Assembly: GCF_000003605.2 (NCBI RefSeq) | Contig: NW_003108581.1 | Coordinates: 151,475-214,214, forward strand | Reading direction: 5' to 3' | From: Saccoglossus kowalevskii | Taxonomy: Eukaryota > Hemichordata > Enteropneusta > Harrimaniidae | DNA: 62,740 bases | In this document: positions 1 through 11,403 of the stretch, in pieces | Position numbering within the stretch: position 1 is the first letter of the stretch | Layout: each line of letters starts with the position of its first letter | The notes under the pieces: model-generated | The model's input: only the letters and a program-made list of their open reading frames with translations | What the model was told of the DNA's origin: nothing | Databases searched by the model: none | Position numbers and translations under genes: made by a program

Positions 1-499
1 ATGCATTACTAAAATCGTACACATTTATGTTGAACATACAAGTGGCATAACATACGTAATTTCACAATGCAATAGCCATTCAAGCGTGCTAATAATAGGC
101 CAGTTGGGAGCAGATTACGTACAACCCTGCAATATGACAAACCAAAGTATAGTTGAAGATGGAAACAGAAGCGATATTACAAAGTGACTGAGATACTGGA
201 AATAATTAGAAATGCTGATATCAAACACCGCCCAATGTATAATGGTGGGGAGATGGTGGTACAATGCTGTGTACATATAAAACCAACTATGCTGACAATA
301 TACATGTTGTTCTTAATAAGATACAGATTTAAGATACAAATTTTTTTCCATTAGTAAACCTATTTCACTTGGTATCCCCAATTTTGAGCAACAGAAGATA
401 AAATACTATTTGTGAATGCCAATTTTGAATTCATATGTTTATTTATATTAGATTGTGTGTATGGATATAGTACGTATATATTCTCACATCTAAAGCACC

Positions 500-670
500 A
501 TGGGATCAATGTCGATAACTTGCCTACTCCTCCTTGGTGTGGTTGGTATTTCCGTTTATTTAGAACATGCGGAAATTGAAAGTTTGGTAGAAGGGTCAAT
601 CATTTCATTGAAAGATCGTACCAATAAAGGCAGCGTTAAAAACAACACGAAATGTTTGACACTGATCTAA
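500..670 (+). CDS. candidate signal-peptide exon of a secreted or membrane protein
   Basis: An ATG at 500 opens a 56-codon frame. It begins MGSMSITCLLLLGVVGISVY, a short polar start followed by a strongly hydrophobic stretch, as in a signal peptide, and ends at a TAA at 668-670. The cysteine-rich frame at 640-1107 lies immediately downstream in a different frame. The two could belong to one gene through a small intron, a missed frameshift or a sequence error. I found no splice pair with correct phase that leaves the hydrophobic stretch whole, so the join is unresolved. A pseudogene is possible. The hydrophobic leader is seen directly; the link to the next segment is inference. Confidence 0.35.
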   Translation: MGSMSITCLLLLGVVGISVYLEHAEIESLVEGSIISLKDRTNKGSVKNNTKCLTLI

Positions 671-1107
671 CTATGGGCTCCATCGTTGATTTTCATTTCC
701 TTGAAGTAGATGTTGATCGAAGAAAGAGAGAAGCGATGTCACATGTATCAACAGAAACAGCTGCAATATCCACGTTAGGGAATTGCAAATCTATGAAAAC
801 CACTCCATCACCTGTTACTTCGAATGTCGAAGAAGAAGATAAGCTAATAATACGTTCATGCTATTCCAGTGAATCACCCCGTCAATTGGATTCGTGTTAC
901 GGCGACAACAGACCGATTTGCGATGGTCCAGTATCCTCCATTAATTACATGGATATGTACTGGGGCTGCAGCTGCAACATTGCATGCATTATCCTTAGAG
1001 ACTGCTGCCGAGATTTTATTGAAGTTAGTGTACTGAGTAATAAAACAGACGGTGTCATGCAGCTGAAAGCAAATATGAGCTTGCAAATTGGATTAAATGC
1101 TTTTTAA
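652..1107 (+). CDS. cysteine-rich exon with somatomedin-B-like domain
   Basis: The frame is open from 640, and the first in-frame ATG is at 652. Its second half carries closely spaced cysteines ending in CSCNIAC...RDCCRDF (about residues 105-120). This resembles the C-x-C ... DCC-x-D/Y signature of somatomedin-B-like domains, which are extracellular and often precede transmembrane receptors in invertebrates. The first half is Ser/Thr-rich and charged, with no domain I recognise. A GTTAGT donor at 1024, directly after ...DFIE, would end the exon there in phase 0; otherwise the frame stops at 1105-1107. No downstream partner exon was identified. The frame is seen; the SMB assignment is by motif only. 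Confidence 0.4.
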   Translation: MFDTDLTMGSIVDFHFLEVDVDRRKREAMSHVSTETAAISTLGNCKSMKTTPSPVTSNVEEEDKLIIRSCYSSESPRQLDSCYGDNRPICDGPVSSINYMDMYWGCSCNIACIILRDCCRDFIEVSVLSNKTDGVMQLKANMSLQIGLNAF

Positions 1108-1780
1108 TCAACTTTATCAGAATGTCAATCCCTCGGAAGTGTCTCTCGTGGTCGTTTAATAAGAAAGAAGCCAATTGGAATTGTTTTGATAAGAAAGTAT
1201 CCACACACAGAGACAAATCCACAATTACGAGCTCTATGTGAAGGTAAGTCAGGTTGACTAATACGATGTAACAAATGACCCAGCGTCCATTAACAAAATC
1301 GTTGAGTTTAATACACCTGATTAATTAATTGAATTATACAGTTATTTATTATGCACAGTTAGGTTTATACATTCTTTTCACTGAAAAGACATGTCTGTGG
1401 CTCAATTTCGATAAAGATTCTGAATCTAAAACTGTTTTTCTAATGTAACTGTTTTGTTGTTAGGATTTATGCAATCATCACAGTTCTTGTTGATGTAATT
1501 TGGCGAATTATTAATTTGAATTTGTTCAAAATGATGTGTTATGTCGTCTGTAAAGTTAGTGTACCAAGTCAGACAACGACCATATATTTCATTTTACGAT
1601 TTGTTTGGGACTTTGTCATTACCTTTATTCGTCAATTAGATGCACATCATTCATGGACACTTAGATTGACACGACACTAACACAAATGAGAATGAAATAT
1701 AATATATATATATATATAATTACTAGCAAACTGCGAACATATAATTTTAAAAACACATTAATGCTTATGAAAATGTATTT
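1108..1780. other. noncoding stretch
   Basis: AT-rich sequence with no convincing exon. A good donor-like GAAG|GTAAGTCAG lies near 1243 but no open frame leads into it from the preceding exon. Confidence 0.4.
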
Positions 1781-1924
1781 CATCTTTAAATACGTCAGAT
1801 CATATCACTATGATATATCTATCCACACATCTTTAAATACGTCAGATCATATCACTATGATATATCTATCCACACATCTTTAAATACGTCAGATCATATC
1901 ACTATGATATATCTATCCACACAT
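1781..1924. repeat. 47-bp tandem repeat, three copies
   Basis: A 47-bp unit starting CATCTTTAAATACGTCAGAT begins at 1781, 1828 and 1875, with copies virtually identical. The near identity implies a recent duplication. It sits in noncoding sequence. Confidence 0.9.
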
Positions 1925-4200
1925 TCTCTACAAGTTTGCTTATTTTTTGAGAGGATTTTCCTGATGCACTCATCGATCTCGGGAAATTTACCAGTTGTCT
2001 CAACACTAATTTCTAAAATCTGAGGAGAATGAAGTCGGGGATGACCTTGTACATATGACCTACAGTCCCTAATATGACTTTATGCTGTTACCCTGTCTGT
2101 CTGTTTGTCGGTCTGTCTGCCCTCTGATATCACAAGAAGTGCTCATAGAAATTCAATAAAACTTGGTATACAGATTATCTGGTTATTATCAGGATTGTAA
2201 CTGTACATATGAACCTACTATCAACTGTTCTGGTAATGGTGCATACATTTGCATACATGAAGGTGCTATTGGATACAACACACTAAAACCTCAGATGTGC
2301 ATTCAAATGTATTCCCTTAAAATCCTTTTAGTATTATGAATTTCAATACTGTAGATAAGCACAAATCACAAACAAAATATTGAACAGCTTTTATTTTTGA
2401 CAACCAGTAACACTTATGTGCCAGCTTATCTCTCTGACAATAATGTTAGGATTATTTTTTTCATTTCTTAAATAATATGCTACAAATTGAAATATAATTA
2501 TCTACTATTATGCCTTTTTTTCATGATCCTAATTATGTTGTGCTTTTTCCAAAAGTGAATATATTATCTATGTGTATAAACAATATGTTTAGTCAAATTA
2601 TATAAATATTTGTTATATACGAATTATTTATTTTGAGAGCTCAACATATTTACATCTGGTTTCATTTTCTTATATATTTTCTAGATTTTTAGGTTCAAGC
2701 TGTATGTTCTAGAACAACAAGTATATGCATTGGTAAGTTATTTTACATGTCATTATTGTCTTCTCTACAGGCATATACTGCAATTACATGTACTTGTTCA
2801 ACATATTGCATATTGCAACGTGGTAAACAGTGACCATTTTTTAATTGAAGACTTGATTGGTATTCATCTGAATGAAGAAGTTATCACGTGTTCTAGTTCG
2901 TTGCAAGACAAACCATTATATCCAATTGGTTGTATCACTGTATAAATGATAACTTGTTTACATTATTCAACATTCTGTTTTAGGTTGATGATTGCACGGC
3001 TACGTTTGACCCCGTTACAGTGTATATTTTGAGCATATTACCTATACCAAATGGAGAACACAGTCATTTACAATAGCCTACTTTAGTCATAGATGTCATA
3101 AGTTACTTAAGCGACATATTTATTGTATATATATTATAATGAGCAAAAAGCTTTGCTGGTGTGTTTGAAACGGAACAATGCCAGGGGGAAGCGTCATGTA
3201 AATATTTTTTATATTAGTAGAATAATTTTAATTTCCTGAATTTGTTTTTATGTATAAACAGAAAAGTGATCAATGTGGCGTAATGGCATGTCGCAAACTT
3301 TTATACATTTTAATGTTTCCACAACTCAATCATACTATTATTCCTGGTTTATGTAAGACTGTTGCAATGTAGTTTACCTAACTACTTAACTAAATGGGTT
3401 GCAGCGGTCGACCATTTCTGTGCCAGATTGTTGCTGAAGCGGATACTTGTTTTTAATGAAACATGCTGTGTTTGACTATTTCCCCTAAAACACTGCTTGC
3501 CTAGTTGATACACTCTTGCTTTGATATGTTCTCAGAAATAAATACAATGAAATTGTACTGGATTGTTGCACCATGCAGCATGACTCTGCATACTTTTCCA
3601 CTCATAGATTGTTGTTGCACGAATGAATGTAAAGAATCGAAGAAGTGTAGCTTAATGAGGATTGGTCAGCGCAATGTGGAAATTAATGCTTCATTGATTT
3701 GACCATTATCTGTATCTGTTAAGAGCCATTTGATGATCTCAGTTGACTTGCATTTGCCTAATTTTTTTTTTTTTTTTGTGATGGGGATTTTTCATTTTGT
3801 TTTCATGATTATGCTGATTTTACTGTAAAGTACGAATGGTGATTGGTCTTCTTAACATTTTATGAACAAATAGTAAATGGTATATTGTCAGTTATAATGG
3901 AAGTGATACCTACCCATTGAGCAATCCAGTAATTGATTTGTCACAAAGCTGCAAAAATGGCTGTTAAAATGCTATTCATTATGAAAATTATCTTTTGGCC
4001 GAAGGTGTTGACGAGAGTGTTAGATTCAAACATAACAAAATAAAACAAATGAGAAAGCGCTGCTATGAAAGATTATTGACATAATGTGCGGGACAAGTGT
4101 TTGTAACTCATTGTGATCTTGTTTGGAAATCTTAATATCATTATGGGAAAGGCAGATGGTGACATTGTGGCTACACTGACTGTAACTAGTTTAGAACTTC
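1925..4200. other. noncoding AT-rich sequence
   Basis: It contains a GTCTGTCTG-type microsatellite at about 2093-2121, followed by sequence resembling a dispersed repeat. Short open frames at 2730-2945 and 3505-3702 show no domain and no splice context, so I do not call them. A run of 15 T lies near 3763-3777. Confidence 0.5.
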
Positions 4201-4204
4201 TTTG

Positions 4205-4400
4205 TAATTATGGGTCCGGTCAAACCCATGGGGCTGCCATGTTTGTATTTTATTATTAGAGGACACTTACGCGCGTAATCGTTCCATATTTAGAATTCGA
4301 ATTTCCTAATATGGTAGGATGAAAATACCCAGTGCAATACCGCGAAATTACGACACGCTGTAACTTATGGCGTTACGCTACTCTTATATAGGTTGTGATT
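4205..4400 (+). repeat. dispersed repeat, copy at 4.2 kb
   Basis: It matches 19445-19625 in the same orientation. Shared pieces include GGGGCTGC(C/A)ATGTTT, the CGTTCCATATTT(A/G)GAATTCG block and AATACCCAGTGCAATACC. Both copies are diverged and neither shows coding capacity. Confidence 0.7.
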
Positions 4401-4476
4401 TAATTCAACATGGAATTGCGTTTTTTAATTCAAGTTTAATTAAATAAAAGTAAAACATCCTGTTACTTAACCTAGA

Positions 4477-4590
4477 TATGTTTGTGAAGCTCAGGGTTAG
4501 TAAAGGGGGTAGGTATGGTACAATTATATTAATATAAACTGTACCATACCTTAACTCTTTACTAAACCTAAGCTATGCAAACTTGACTTA
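4477..4590. repeat. imperfect hairpin, short MITE or foldback
   Basis: The left arm (about 4489-4522) contains GGTTAGTAAAGGGGGTAGG. The right arm (about 4540-4573) contains its near-complement CCTTAACTCTTTACTAAACC. The AT-rich loop is about 17 bp. Pairing continues weakly on both outer sides. Confidence 0.7.
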
Positions 4591-4825
4591 AATTCGATTA
4601 AATAATAATATAAATTATGAAAAACAGTAAGGTCGTCACTTGGTATGATTGTCGTCACTTGGTAGGTGTAAAGCTAATTGGAAGTCGTCACAACGTTGAT
4701 AAGTTCATGTGTCATATTTCAGACATGTTTTGACTGATCACATTCAAACTTAACACTTACATCATACTAGTTTGGAACCGTGTCAATAACGAGCAGCTAA
4801 TTAATACTTCTCGTACAGTTGTGGG

Positions 4826-5070
4826 GAACTGTTAAAATACGTATAGGATTGATACCAACATAGTAGGATCTATTATTCAGTCATTGGGAGCTGTTATTAA
4901 TAATATATGGGATTGGTACCAAAATAGTAGCACATATAAATCAGTGATGAGGGGGGGCTGTTAAATATCGACGTAGGATTGGTACCACAATAATAGCATC
5001 TGTTATTCAGCTGTTATTAATAATATATGAGATTCGTACCAACATAGTAGCACGTATTATTCAATTGTTG
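4826..5070. repeat. diverged tandem repeat of about 54-67 bp, four copies
   Basis: The phrase GGATTGGTACCAACATAGTAG recurs in variant form near 4847, 4910, 4977 and 5031, each followed by ATTATTCAG-like and GCTGTTATTAATAATATATG-like sequence. Confidence 0.75.
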
Positions 5071-5497
5071 GGAGATTTTAGCAAGCATGATCTATATAGA
5101 CAGGTGGCATTTTATATGGAGTTTGGAATATTTATTTTATGAATTGCCAACTTATACATTTGACATCTGTTTATCAAGAAAACAAAGAGATGGTACAGTT
5201 GCGGCAAAAACACATTTCTTTGAATTATTCAAGATCAAATATGTATACAATGTTGTTTTCGAAAACGAATAAAGGAGTAATTTAAAATAGAAAAACAATT
5301 ATTACGTAACAAGTATTTAATACTAAAATCAGTATCAAATAAAATGTTCCATTGCCAATAACAACGACTTCAATGTCAAAATCGTAACATTTTGGAAGAA
5401 CATCGTCGTCCGCTCTGTATGATAAACCTTATCAAAATTCATTAGACAAGATGTACATAACTTCTGAATAAATTTGTACAATATATGTATATTTTTT

Positions 5498-5508
5498 GTA
5501 TACAAGAA

Positions 5509-5588
<80 letters not shown>

Positions 5589-6690
5589 GGATATTTGGAA
5601 TAGATTTGTATACAAAAAGTATGCAAATAGTGTACCAAAATGTACTTTTGTATACAAAATATTTGGAAAACTTTTGTAGATAAAAATTGTACAAAGCTCA
5701 ATTCATAAAAGGGCGTTTATTTTAAAAATGAAATTTATCTTCATTGTGTGTGTTAATTTTCCCCAGTGTATGGTCATATTATTCAACTGCATGCATTTGT
5801 TTTTACCTATGCTTGCATTTAGAATTCAATTTACCAATTGTTAATGCTTGTTTATACATATTGTATGTGTTTGACATATATGCCAGCCAAGTATGTACAA
5901 CAAACTGATTGTGGTGAAAGGAATACTGATTTATTTCATTGACGTATTTTGCTCAACTGGAAATGCCAAACCTAGATACATAATATTTTAATTCCGTTAA
6001 ATTGATCAAGAAAAAGTTCATAAAAATAGTTCAAAGCAATAATTCATGTTAGGATCCGAAACAAGATAATGTTTAAGCTATAAACGACTCTCGTGGGAAA
6101 TGTGTTATACACCCTTCCTACAATGACTGAATTCATTCAGTAAACTGTAGTAACAATATAATTTTACTGCTATCAGAATATAATAATTTAGTATTTTTGT
6201 AATTAATCTAATGAAAACGTTTTTATACTCTCTTGTGAATATAATTGAACATTAAATTTAAAATGTTTTTACAGTTTATGTATACATATATCGTATTTAT
6301 TTTGATTCTAAGTCCATTTTTTATACATTCTATGTATACATAAATAGAACTAATATTTGTCTAGATGCAAAGTCAATAATTTGTAAAGTTAATGTATACA
6401 TAAATTATATTTCATTTTGACATGATTCTAACATAATTTATTTTTGGTTTCTCTCTGATTCTTAGTCATGATATTGTACAATTTAAGTATATGTAAATTA
6501 TACATATTTAGGCATTTAATCTTTTTCAAAAAATCTGTACATTTCTAGTATACAACAAATATAAATTAATGAATTTGTATAAAGTGTGTATACAAATAAT
6601 GTACTGCTGTTTTCTTGTATGTATGAATTTTGTATACATATAATGTACACGATTTCAAAACAGTATACTTTTTGTACAGACTATGTATAC
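5498..6690. other. cluster of GTATAC palindromes around a (TA)38 microsatellite
   Basis: The hexamer GTATAC occurs at 5498, 5608, 5650, 6280, 6334, 6394, 6548, 6588, 6632, 6663 and 6685, often inside longer palindromes such as TTTGTATACAAA or ATGTATACAT. A (TA)38 run occupies 5510-5585 between the first two sites. No coding sequence is apparent; hypothetical frames here only translate the TA run. It may be a decayed satellite or a mobile-element remnant. Confidence 0.6.
5510..5585. repeat. (TA)38 microsatellite
   Basis: Uninterrupted TA dinucleotides. They create spurious Tyr-Ile open frames on both strands. Confidence 0.97.
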
Positions 6691-6699
6691 AATTAATAA

Positions 6700-7620
6700 A
6701 CTATTGGTGCGTGCAATTTGGTAAGGGAAAGCGCGCTCGGTCGCAGCGTTCAACAACCAAGAACGCGCGCTTCTGGCTTCCGCGACTGATGCCGCTGTCC
6801 TGGTCGTGGCATCCCGTCCGATCGTGTCGATGAACTAAGGTTAGCCTGGGTGATTTATCCAAGGAGAAGCGATAAACGAAGTGAGATTTTTTTAGAGAGC
6901 GCGAATACACAGAGACGAATTTGTTCTGTTTTAGTAGTGAAGTTGTACTATTTTCGAAACCGATCGACGAAAGACGAAACTGCACTGGCACTGTTTAAAT
7001 CCGGGGTTAAATCAGAATAATTTGCACTTAATGTGGCCACCATATAGAGTGCGCTTAAAGAAATATGTTTACTATCATCTAATTTTCTGACATAGTTCTC
7101 TAGACAACTTATGTAACACCATGCCGCATCCTAGGTTTAGAAATTCCTTTCAAACGAATCCATTTCTGAATCATATGGTTCCATGTCTCCTGATTTTTTA
7201 CAGGAAATATGCTAGTGATGTTCCCACTTGCAGTGTCAAATAATGCAATAATTTGGTCGCGACCTCTAGTGAAAGGCAATCAATGCATTATGAATGCTAT
7301 GGGCCAAATAGATGAAAAAATCGCACAACTAAACTTGTCCCACATCTGTCTCATTTTTTCCTAAATGCCACTAATATTGGCTGTCACTAAAAACAAAACG
7401 ATGAATATTCATTGACAATTTAATATTTGTGACCTAGCATTTACAACAATGGTCCTCATTGCCACCAAATATTATAATACTGGTGCAGCCAACGAGCAAT
7501 ACATTGAAATAGTCAATTCTCTGGGACAAAATTTATTTTATTGGCCTTTTGAAGTATGCTAATTAATATAAAAGAAGGAGGGGAAATTAAAAGCGGTTCA
7601 TAAGCTACCCTCCACGTGAA
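6700..7620. other. noncoding, with a GC-rich island at 6720-6840
   Basis: A GC-rich, CpG-containing patch (6720-6840) interrupts AT-rich DNA and ends near a donor-like AAGGTTAGC. It could be a 5' UTR exon or an old coding fragment. No domain is recognisable in any frame. The remaining sequence shows nothing. Confidence 0.35.
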
Positions 7621-7633
7621 AAAAAATTAACTT

Positions 7634-7812
7634 CCTCTCCTGCTGACCAAATTCATCTTTCCCCTGCCCTCATTAATTAAAAAAAAACTTTTTGCCTACT
7701 CCCCTACCGCCAACTTTATTGCCCTCCTGCTAACCAAATTCATCTTTCGCCTCCCCTCATTAAAAAACACTTTTTTGCCTACTCCCCTCCCGGCGACTTG
7801 CCCTCCTGCTGA
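7634..7812. repeat. pyrimidine-rich tandem duplication, about 80-90 bp unit
   Basis: CTCCTGCTGACCAAATTCAT and variants start near 7635 and 7723, with a truncated third start near 7802. Each full copy contains TTTTTGCCTACTCCCCT. Similar C-rich phrases (CCCTGCCCTAAA) continue to about 8200. Confidence 0.75.
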
Positions 7813-8764
7813 ATCCCGGGTGAATATTCACTGTGGCAGAACCTACATTGCTGTGCCGATTGGTGGCGTAATTCATCGAGTCATTGGCTTCTATAGGCTT
7901 GAATACATTAACCACTCAGCAGATCAGTGGGTGACTCGCATTTTCAGTTATTGATAGCATACGGCTGCCTACATTTAGCAGATGTTATTTCCCCCAATGC
8001 GTTTTTTTTATTATACCCTGCCCTAAAGGCTGTTTTGCCACCCTGCAATACTTTTTTTTTATGTAAGTACCCTATTCACTAAAACAAAGTTTCCCTGTCC
8101 TTGCATTTTTTTAAAGAAATCTGCCCTGCCAACTGGGGGGGGGGGTACTGATATTTCCCGCCCCCTACGAAAAATAGAAAAAATCCCCTGCCCTAAACAA
8201 AATCCCTTGGATAAGCTCGATTGGCTGCACCTGAATATGTTCCCAAGTTCTATAACGGATTGATATCGCAGTCCAACACAGAGGGCGTTTCCTAACTTTC
8301 TGCTTATCGCTGACACAAATTTGTTTCGAGTTGGGGATCCCGTCAGATTAAAAATGATAAACGTCAGACATAAGATTAACATGCTATATATAACGACATA
8401 CATGTATTATGCAACGATCTCTGCCGGCGTATTATACAATCGTTGTCTGCCATGAAAGTATATAATGTACAATATACTCATATTTATCGATGCTGAAATG
8501 TTGTAAATTCATCATTTAACACACAAACAAATAATTTGTACATATGGATAGAAAATGTCAATGAAGTGTACGTATGAATTATTCGAAATCTTGTTCATAG
8601 AAAAAAAAGCGGCCAAAAGGCCGACATTATACGAATTTACTGCCTGAACAACTAAAATAATGACCGTCTTTGTTATTGATTCGATCAACCTAAAAAAGAA
8701 TGGGTAATTATTATCGATTGTCGGAAATTCACAATTTAATTAATGTTGATGTTTAACATACGTC

Positions 8765-8885
8765 GAATGGGTTCCATATTAAACATAATGCGTTGAAATG
8801 ACTTGGGTACTTAAATTGCGCAATCGAACATGATTGCACGCACGGTATCTCACATCTACACCAGCCAAGATTTCTCACCACAAAC
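8765..8885 (+). repeat. dispersed repeat, inverted partner near 40 kb
   Basis: It matches the reverse complement of about 39948-40055. Shared pieces are GGTATCTCACATCTAC, CCAGCCAAGATTTCTCA and TACTTGGGT-like sequence. No coding capacity is seen. Confidence 0.75.
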
Positions 8886-9049
8886 CTGCATTCACTACAA
8901 ACCGTGCGAAAGTGCATCGTCCGAATCGCACGGTTTGTTGGTGCCGACTCCACCAACCCGTGCGTATTTTACGTTAAACAAATGATCAAGTTTGATTGGA
9001 TGCGCCTGTTGGAAAGGCGCCCAATTAGTGTAACATTGCGCGGTAATCA

Positions 9050-9970
9050 GAATAAACGAATATACGAAATGAAGTATTTAACGATAAATGTATACAAAAG
9101 TACATGGGATAGTGCAGGGAAGGGTGTTGGTTTCCTCAAATAAATTTTAATAAATAAGAAACTGAACTACAGTGACAGAGTTGTTTTGTTAATCAACAAA
9201 TGATTAGTTAGTTTGGAGGTCACGGCTAGTTGTTAAATCAAGTCTAGTCACTCTATTCGAGTATCGTGGGTCAATTCGGGTATATCGTATCGCCCAGCGA
9301 TAAAGTCAGTATATGTGTCGCTGTTACCCATTTTTAATACCACAACCTTTGACTGGTAAGTGTCCTCTTGTCAATTATGATGACGATTTGAAAGCATATT
9401 GTGTACCAATCTGTTGCATATAATCTGGCTAATAATAAGGATGCATATCCTAGCGAACGGGCTTCTAGAGTGCCCATGTCACTGCACCAGCTGTAATTGT
9501 CTGTCTGTGTCTATTTATTCTGTTTGTAAGATACAATTGCATTGTTCATCTTCTATAATTTTACTAAATAAAGAGACGTCGTAAAGTTCAGCGTAAAAGT
9601 GTTCCGAGCAGAAGATCCTTAATATTCTAATTTTCCTAATAATACCTTCAAGTCTTTTTATTATACTTTTGATTATTAGCAAAACATTAGATTCTTTAAA
9701 TCAGATATAATCAATTTGTTAGGATACATACACTTTGTAGATCTTCATGTTACTCAACGTTGAATCCACAAGATTATTATAGTCGACAATCAGAATTAAG
9801 CATATAGATACAATTTCTGATTTTCCGCTGCTCATTCTTTGACTGTAAAGTATTCTCTTTCTAACAAGGATTATGATTTCAAAGCCTATTGTTTTACCTA
9901 TCTGATGCATACTCTGGCTTGTAGGGATGTATGCATTTATGTCGAACGTGCTTCTAATTCATTTATATAT
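9050..9970 (+). repeat. dispersed element, inverted partner at 30.2-31.3 kb
   Basis: About 900 bp match the reverse complement of 30240-31310, including CGAATATACGAAATGAAGTA, CAACAAATGATTAGTTAGTT and a fortuitous 61-codon frame conserved in both. The element is internally repetitive: the block at 9355-9475 resembles 9840-9955 (both contain CATATTG/CCTATTG, CTCTGGCT and GAACG(G/T)GCTTCTA). Its ends and class are not clear. Confidence 0.7.
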
Positions 9971-10407
9971 TATTCCCTGACATGTTTTCTGTCTTAAGCT
10001 AGGGGGAAATGAAATGAAAACACGTACTGCGTGTGTAACTCGAACCGCCGCTCGCGTACGGCACCTATGATAAAATGGCAATTTTCATTTCGTGGGAAAA
10101 TAGGATGGTGATTTCTAAATTGAATTGCCTCAAAAAGCTTGATAAAATAGGCACAGTTTTCATGTTTGCCACTTCAAATTCGAGGAACTGCCACTGACAG
10201 GATGATTTATTCTTTTTTCATGATAAAATCACGCAAGGTATATCAACCATTAATATTAAAAAACAAACATATTACGAATATAATTTAACTGAACATAGAC
10301 CAGATTTTGATCATATATGTAAAGTACTTGCATACGAGGGGCATTCAATAAGTAATGCCCCTGACCAATTTCCCATAGCAGGAGATTAATGAAACTTGGC
10401 ACAGTTA

Positions 10408-11064
10408 TTAGTCTTTCTCTACAAAGGGACCACCCAGAGTTATGCATTTCTCCCATTGTTTGAAGAAGCTCTGGGCACCGTTTTTGTAGAACACCCCAGG
10501 TTGGTTTTCCAACCATGTCGTAACTTCAGAAATCAAGGCTGCATCATCTGAGAAACGCTTTCTTTTCAAAAACAAATTCATGGCTGGGAAGAGATGAAAG
10601 TCAGAGGGTGCAAGATCAGGAGAGTAAGGGGATTGGGAGGATTTCATAGCCACACGCCCGTGCTTCTGATCTAGAGCATACGAGTTATGGACCGGAGCGT
10701 TGTCCTGCAAGAGGAGGATACATTTGCTGATGTTGCCCAGCCTCTTGATTTTGATAGCTTCTCTTAATTTCATCGCAAGTGAAGCGTAATAGACTCCTGT
10801 AATTGTGGTACCCTTTGCCAGGAAATCTGTCATCAACGTCCTGGTCCTAGAAGACTGTGAGCATGACCTTGCCAGCGGAGGGCTGCACCCTTGCCTTCTT
10901 TGGAGGTGGTGAGTCCACTGCAAGTGCTTCCACTGCGTTGACTAGGCTTTGATCTCTGGATCATAGTGATGGATCCAAGTTTGATTATGTATAATCAGTC
11001 TTTTGAAAAAATTGGACTCATCTTTTTGGCACATCTCCAAATTCATCATCGAGCACTCGATGCG
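10408..11064 (-). pseudogene. mariner transposase, catalytic part, disabled
   Basis: After the first stop the frame continues through a HHYDPE segment, meets a second stop (TAG near 10943), then reads through a region that fits mariner better in another frame (about 10840-10915), implying compensating frameshifts. It returns to the standard frame at LAKGTTITGVYY. The later catalytic aspartates are present in LLQDNAPVH and PYSPDLAPSDFHLF, 33 residues apart (mariners usually have 34). The first aspartate, normally in a D-E-T-W motif, is replaced: the sequence reads N-Q-T-W. The enzyme is therefore dead by several independent lesions. Confidence 0.85.
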
Positions 11065-11403
11065 TTATTGCTTCTGGAAAGATCTGAGCAACCTGGGAAT
11101 CCGTCTGGCAGACACCTTATGCATATGCAAATGGTCATAAATGATAGTATCCACTGACCCTGTACTAATTTTGACCTCTTGGGCTATTTGGCGAACAGTA
11201 ATGCGTCGATCTTCCAAAATGGCTGTCTCAACTTGATGGACAATGGAAGAAGAGGGGCGACCAGGTTTGGGAGCTGTTTCCACAGACTTCCGGCCATATT
11301 TGAATTCCCGATGGCAGCTTTTCACATATGACGGGGCATCATCACCATGAGTTTCTTTCATTTCAGCAAAAGGCTCCTTTGGTGTGCGTTCTTTCAAATA
11401 CAA
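11065..11403 (-). pseudogene. mariner transposase, N-terminal helix-turn-helix part
   Basis: This 112-codon minus-strand frame has a C-terminal half typical of the second DNA-binding module of mariner transposases: KPGRP linker, then TVRQIAQEV-SxGSVxTI, then a PRLL segment that normally leads into the catalytic domain. It ends at a TAA where related proteins continue (QKQ followed by stop). Translation resumes in the same frame after the stop, so the break is a point nonsense mutation. The N-terminal region starting MYLKERTPKEPFAEMKE resembles the first DNA-binding helix bundle. Confidence 0.85.

Noticed and set aside
5335-5701. Tyr-Ile repeat proteins on both strands
   Set aside because: Translation of the (TA)38 microsatellite.
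6720-6833. Basic GKGKRARSQRS peptide suggesting histone H2A
   Set aside because: Only a few residues resemble H2A and the rest does not fit in any frame.
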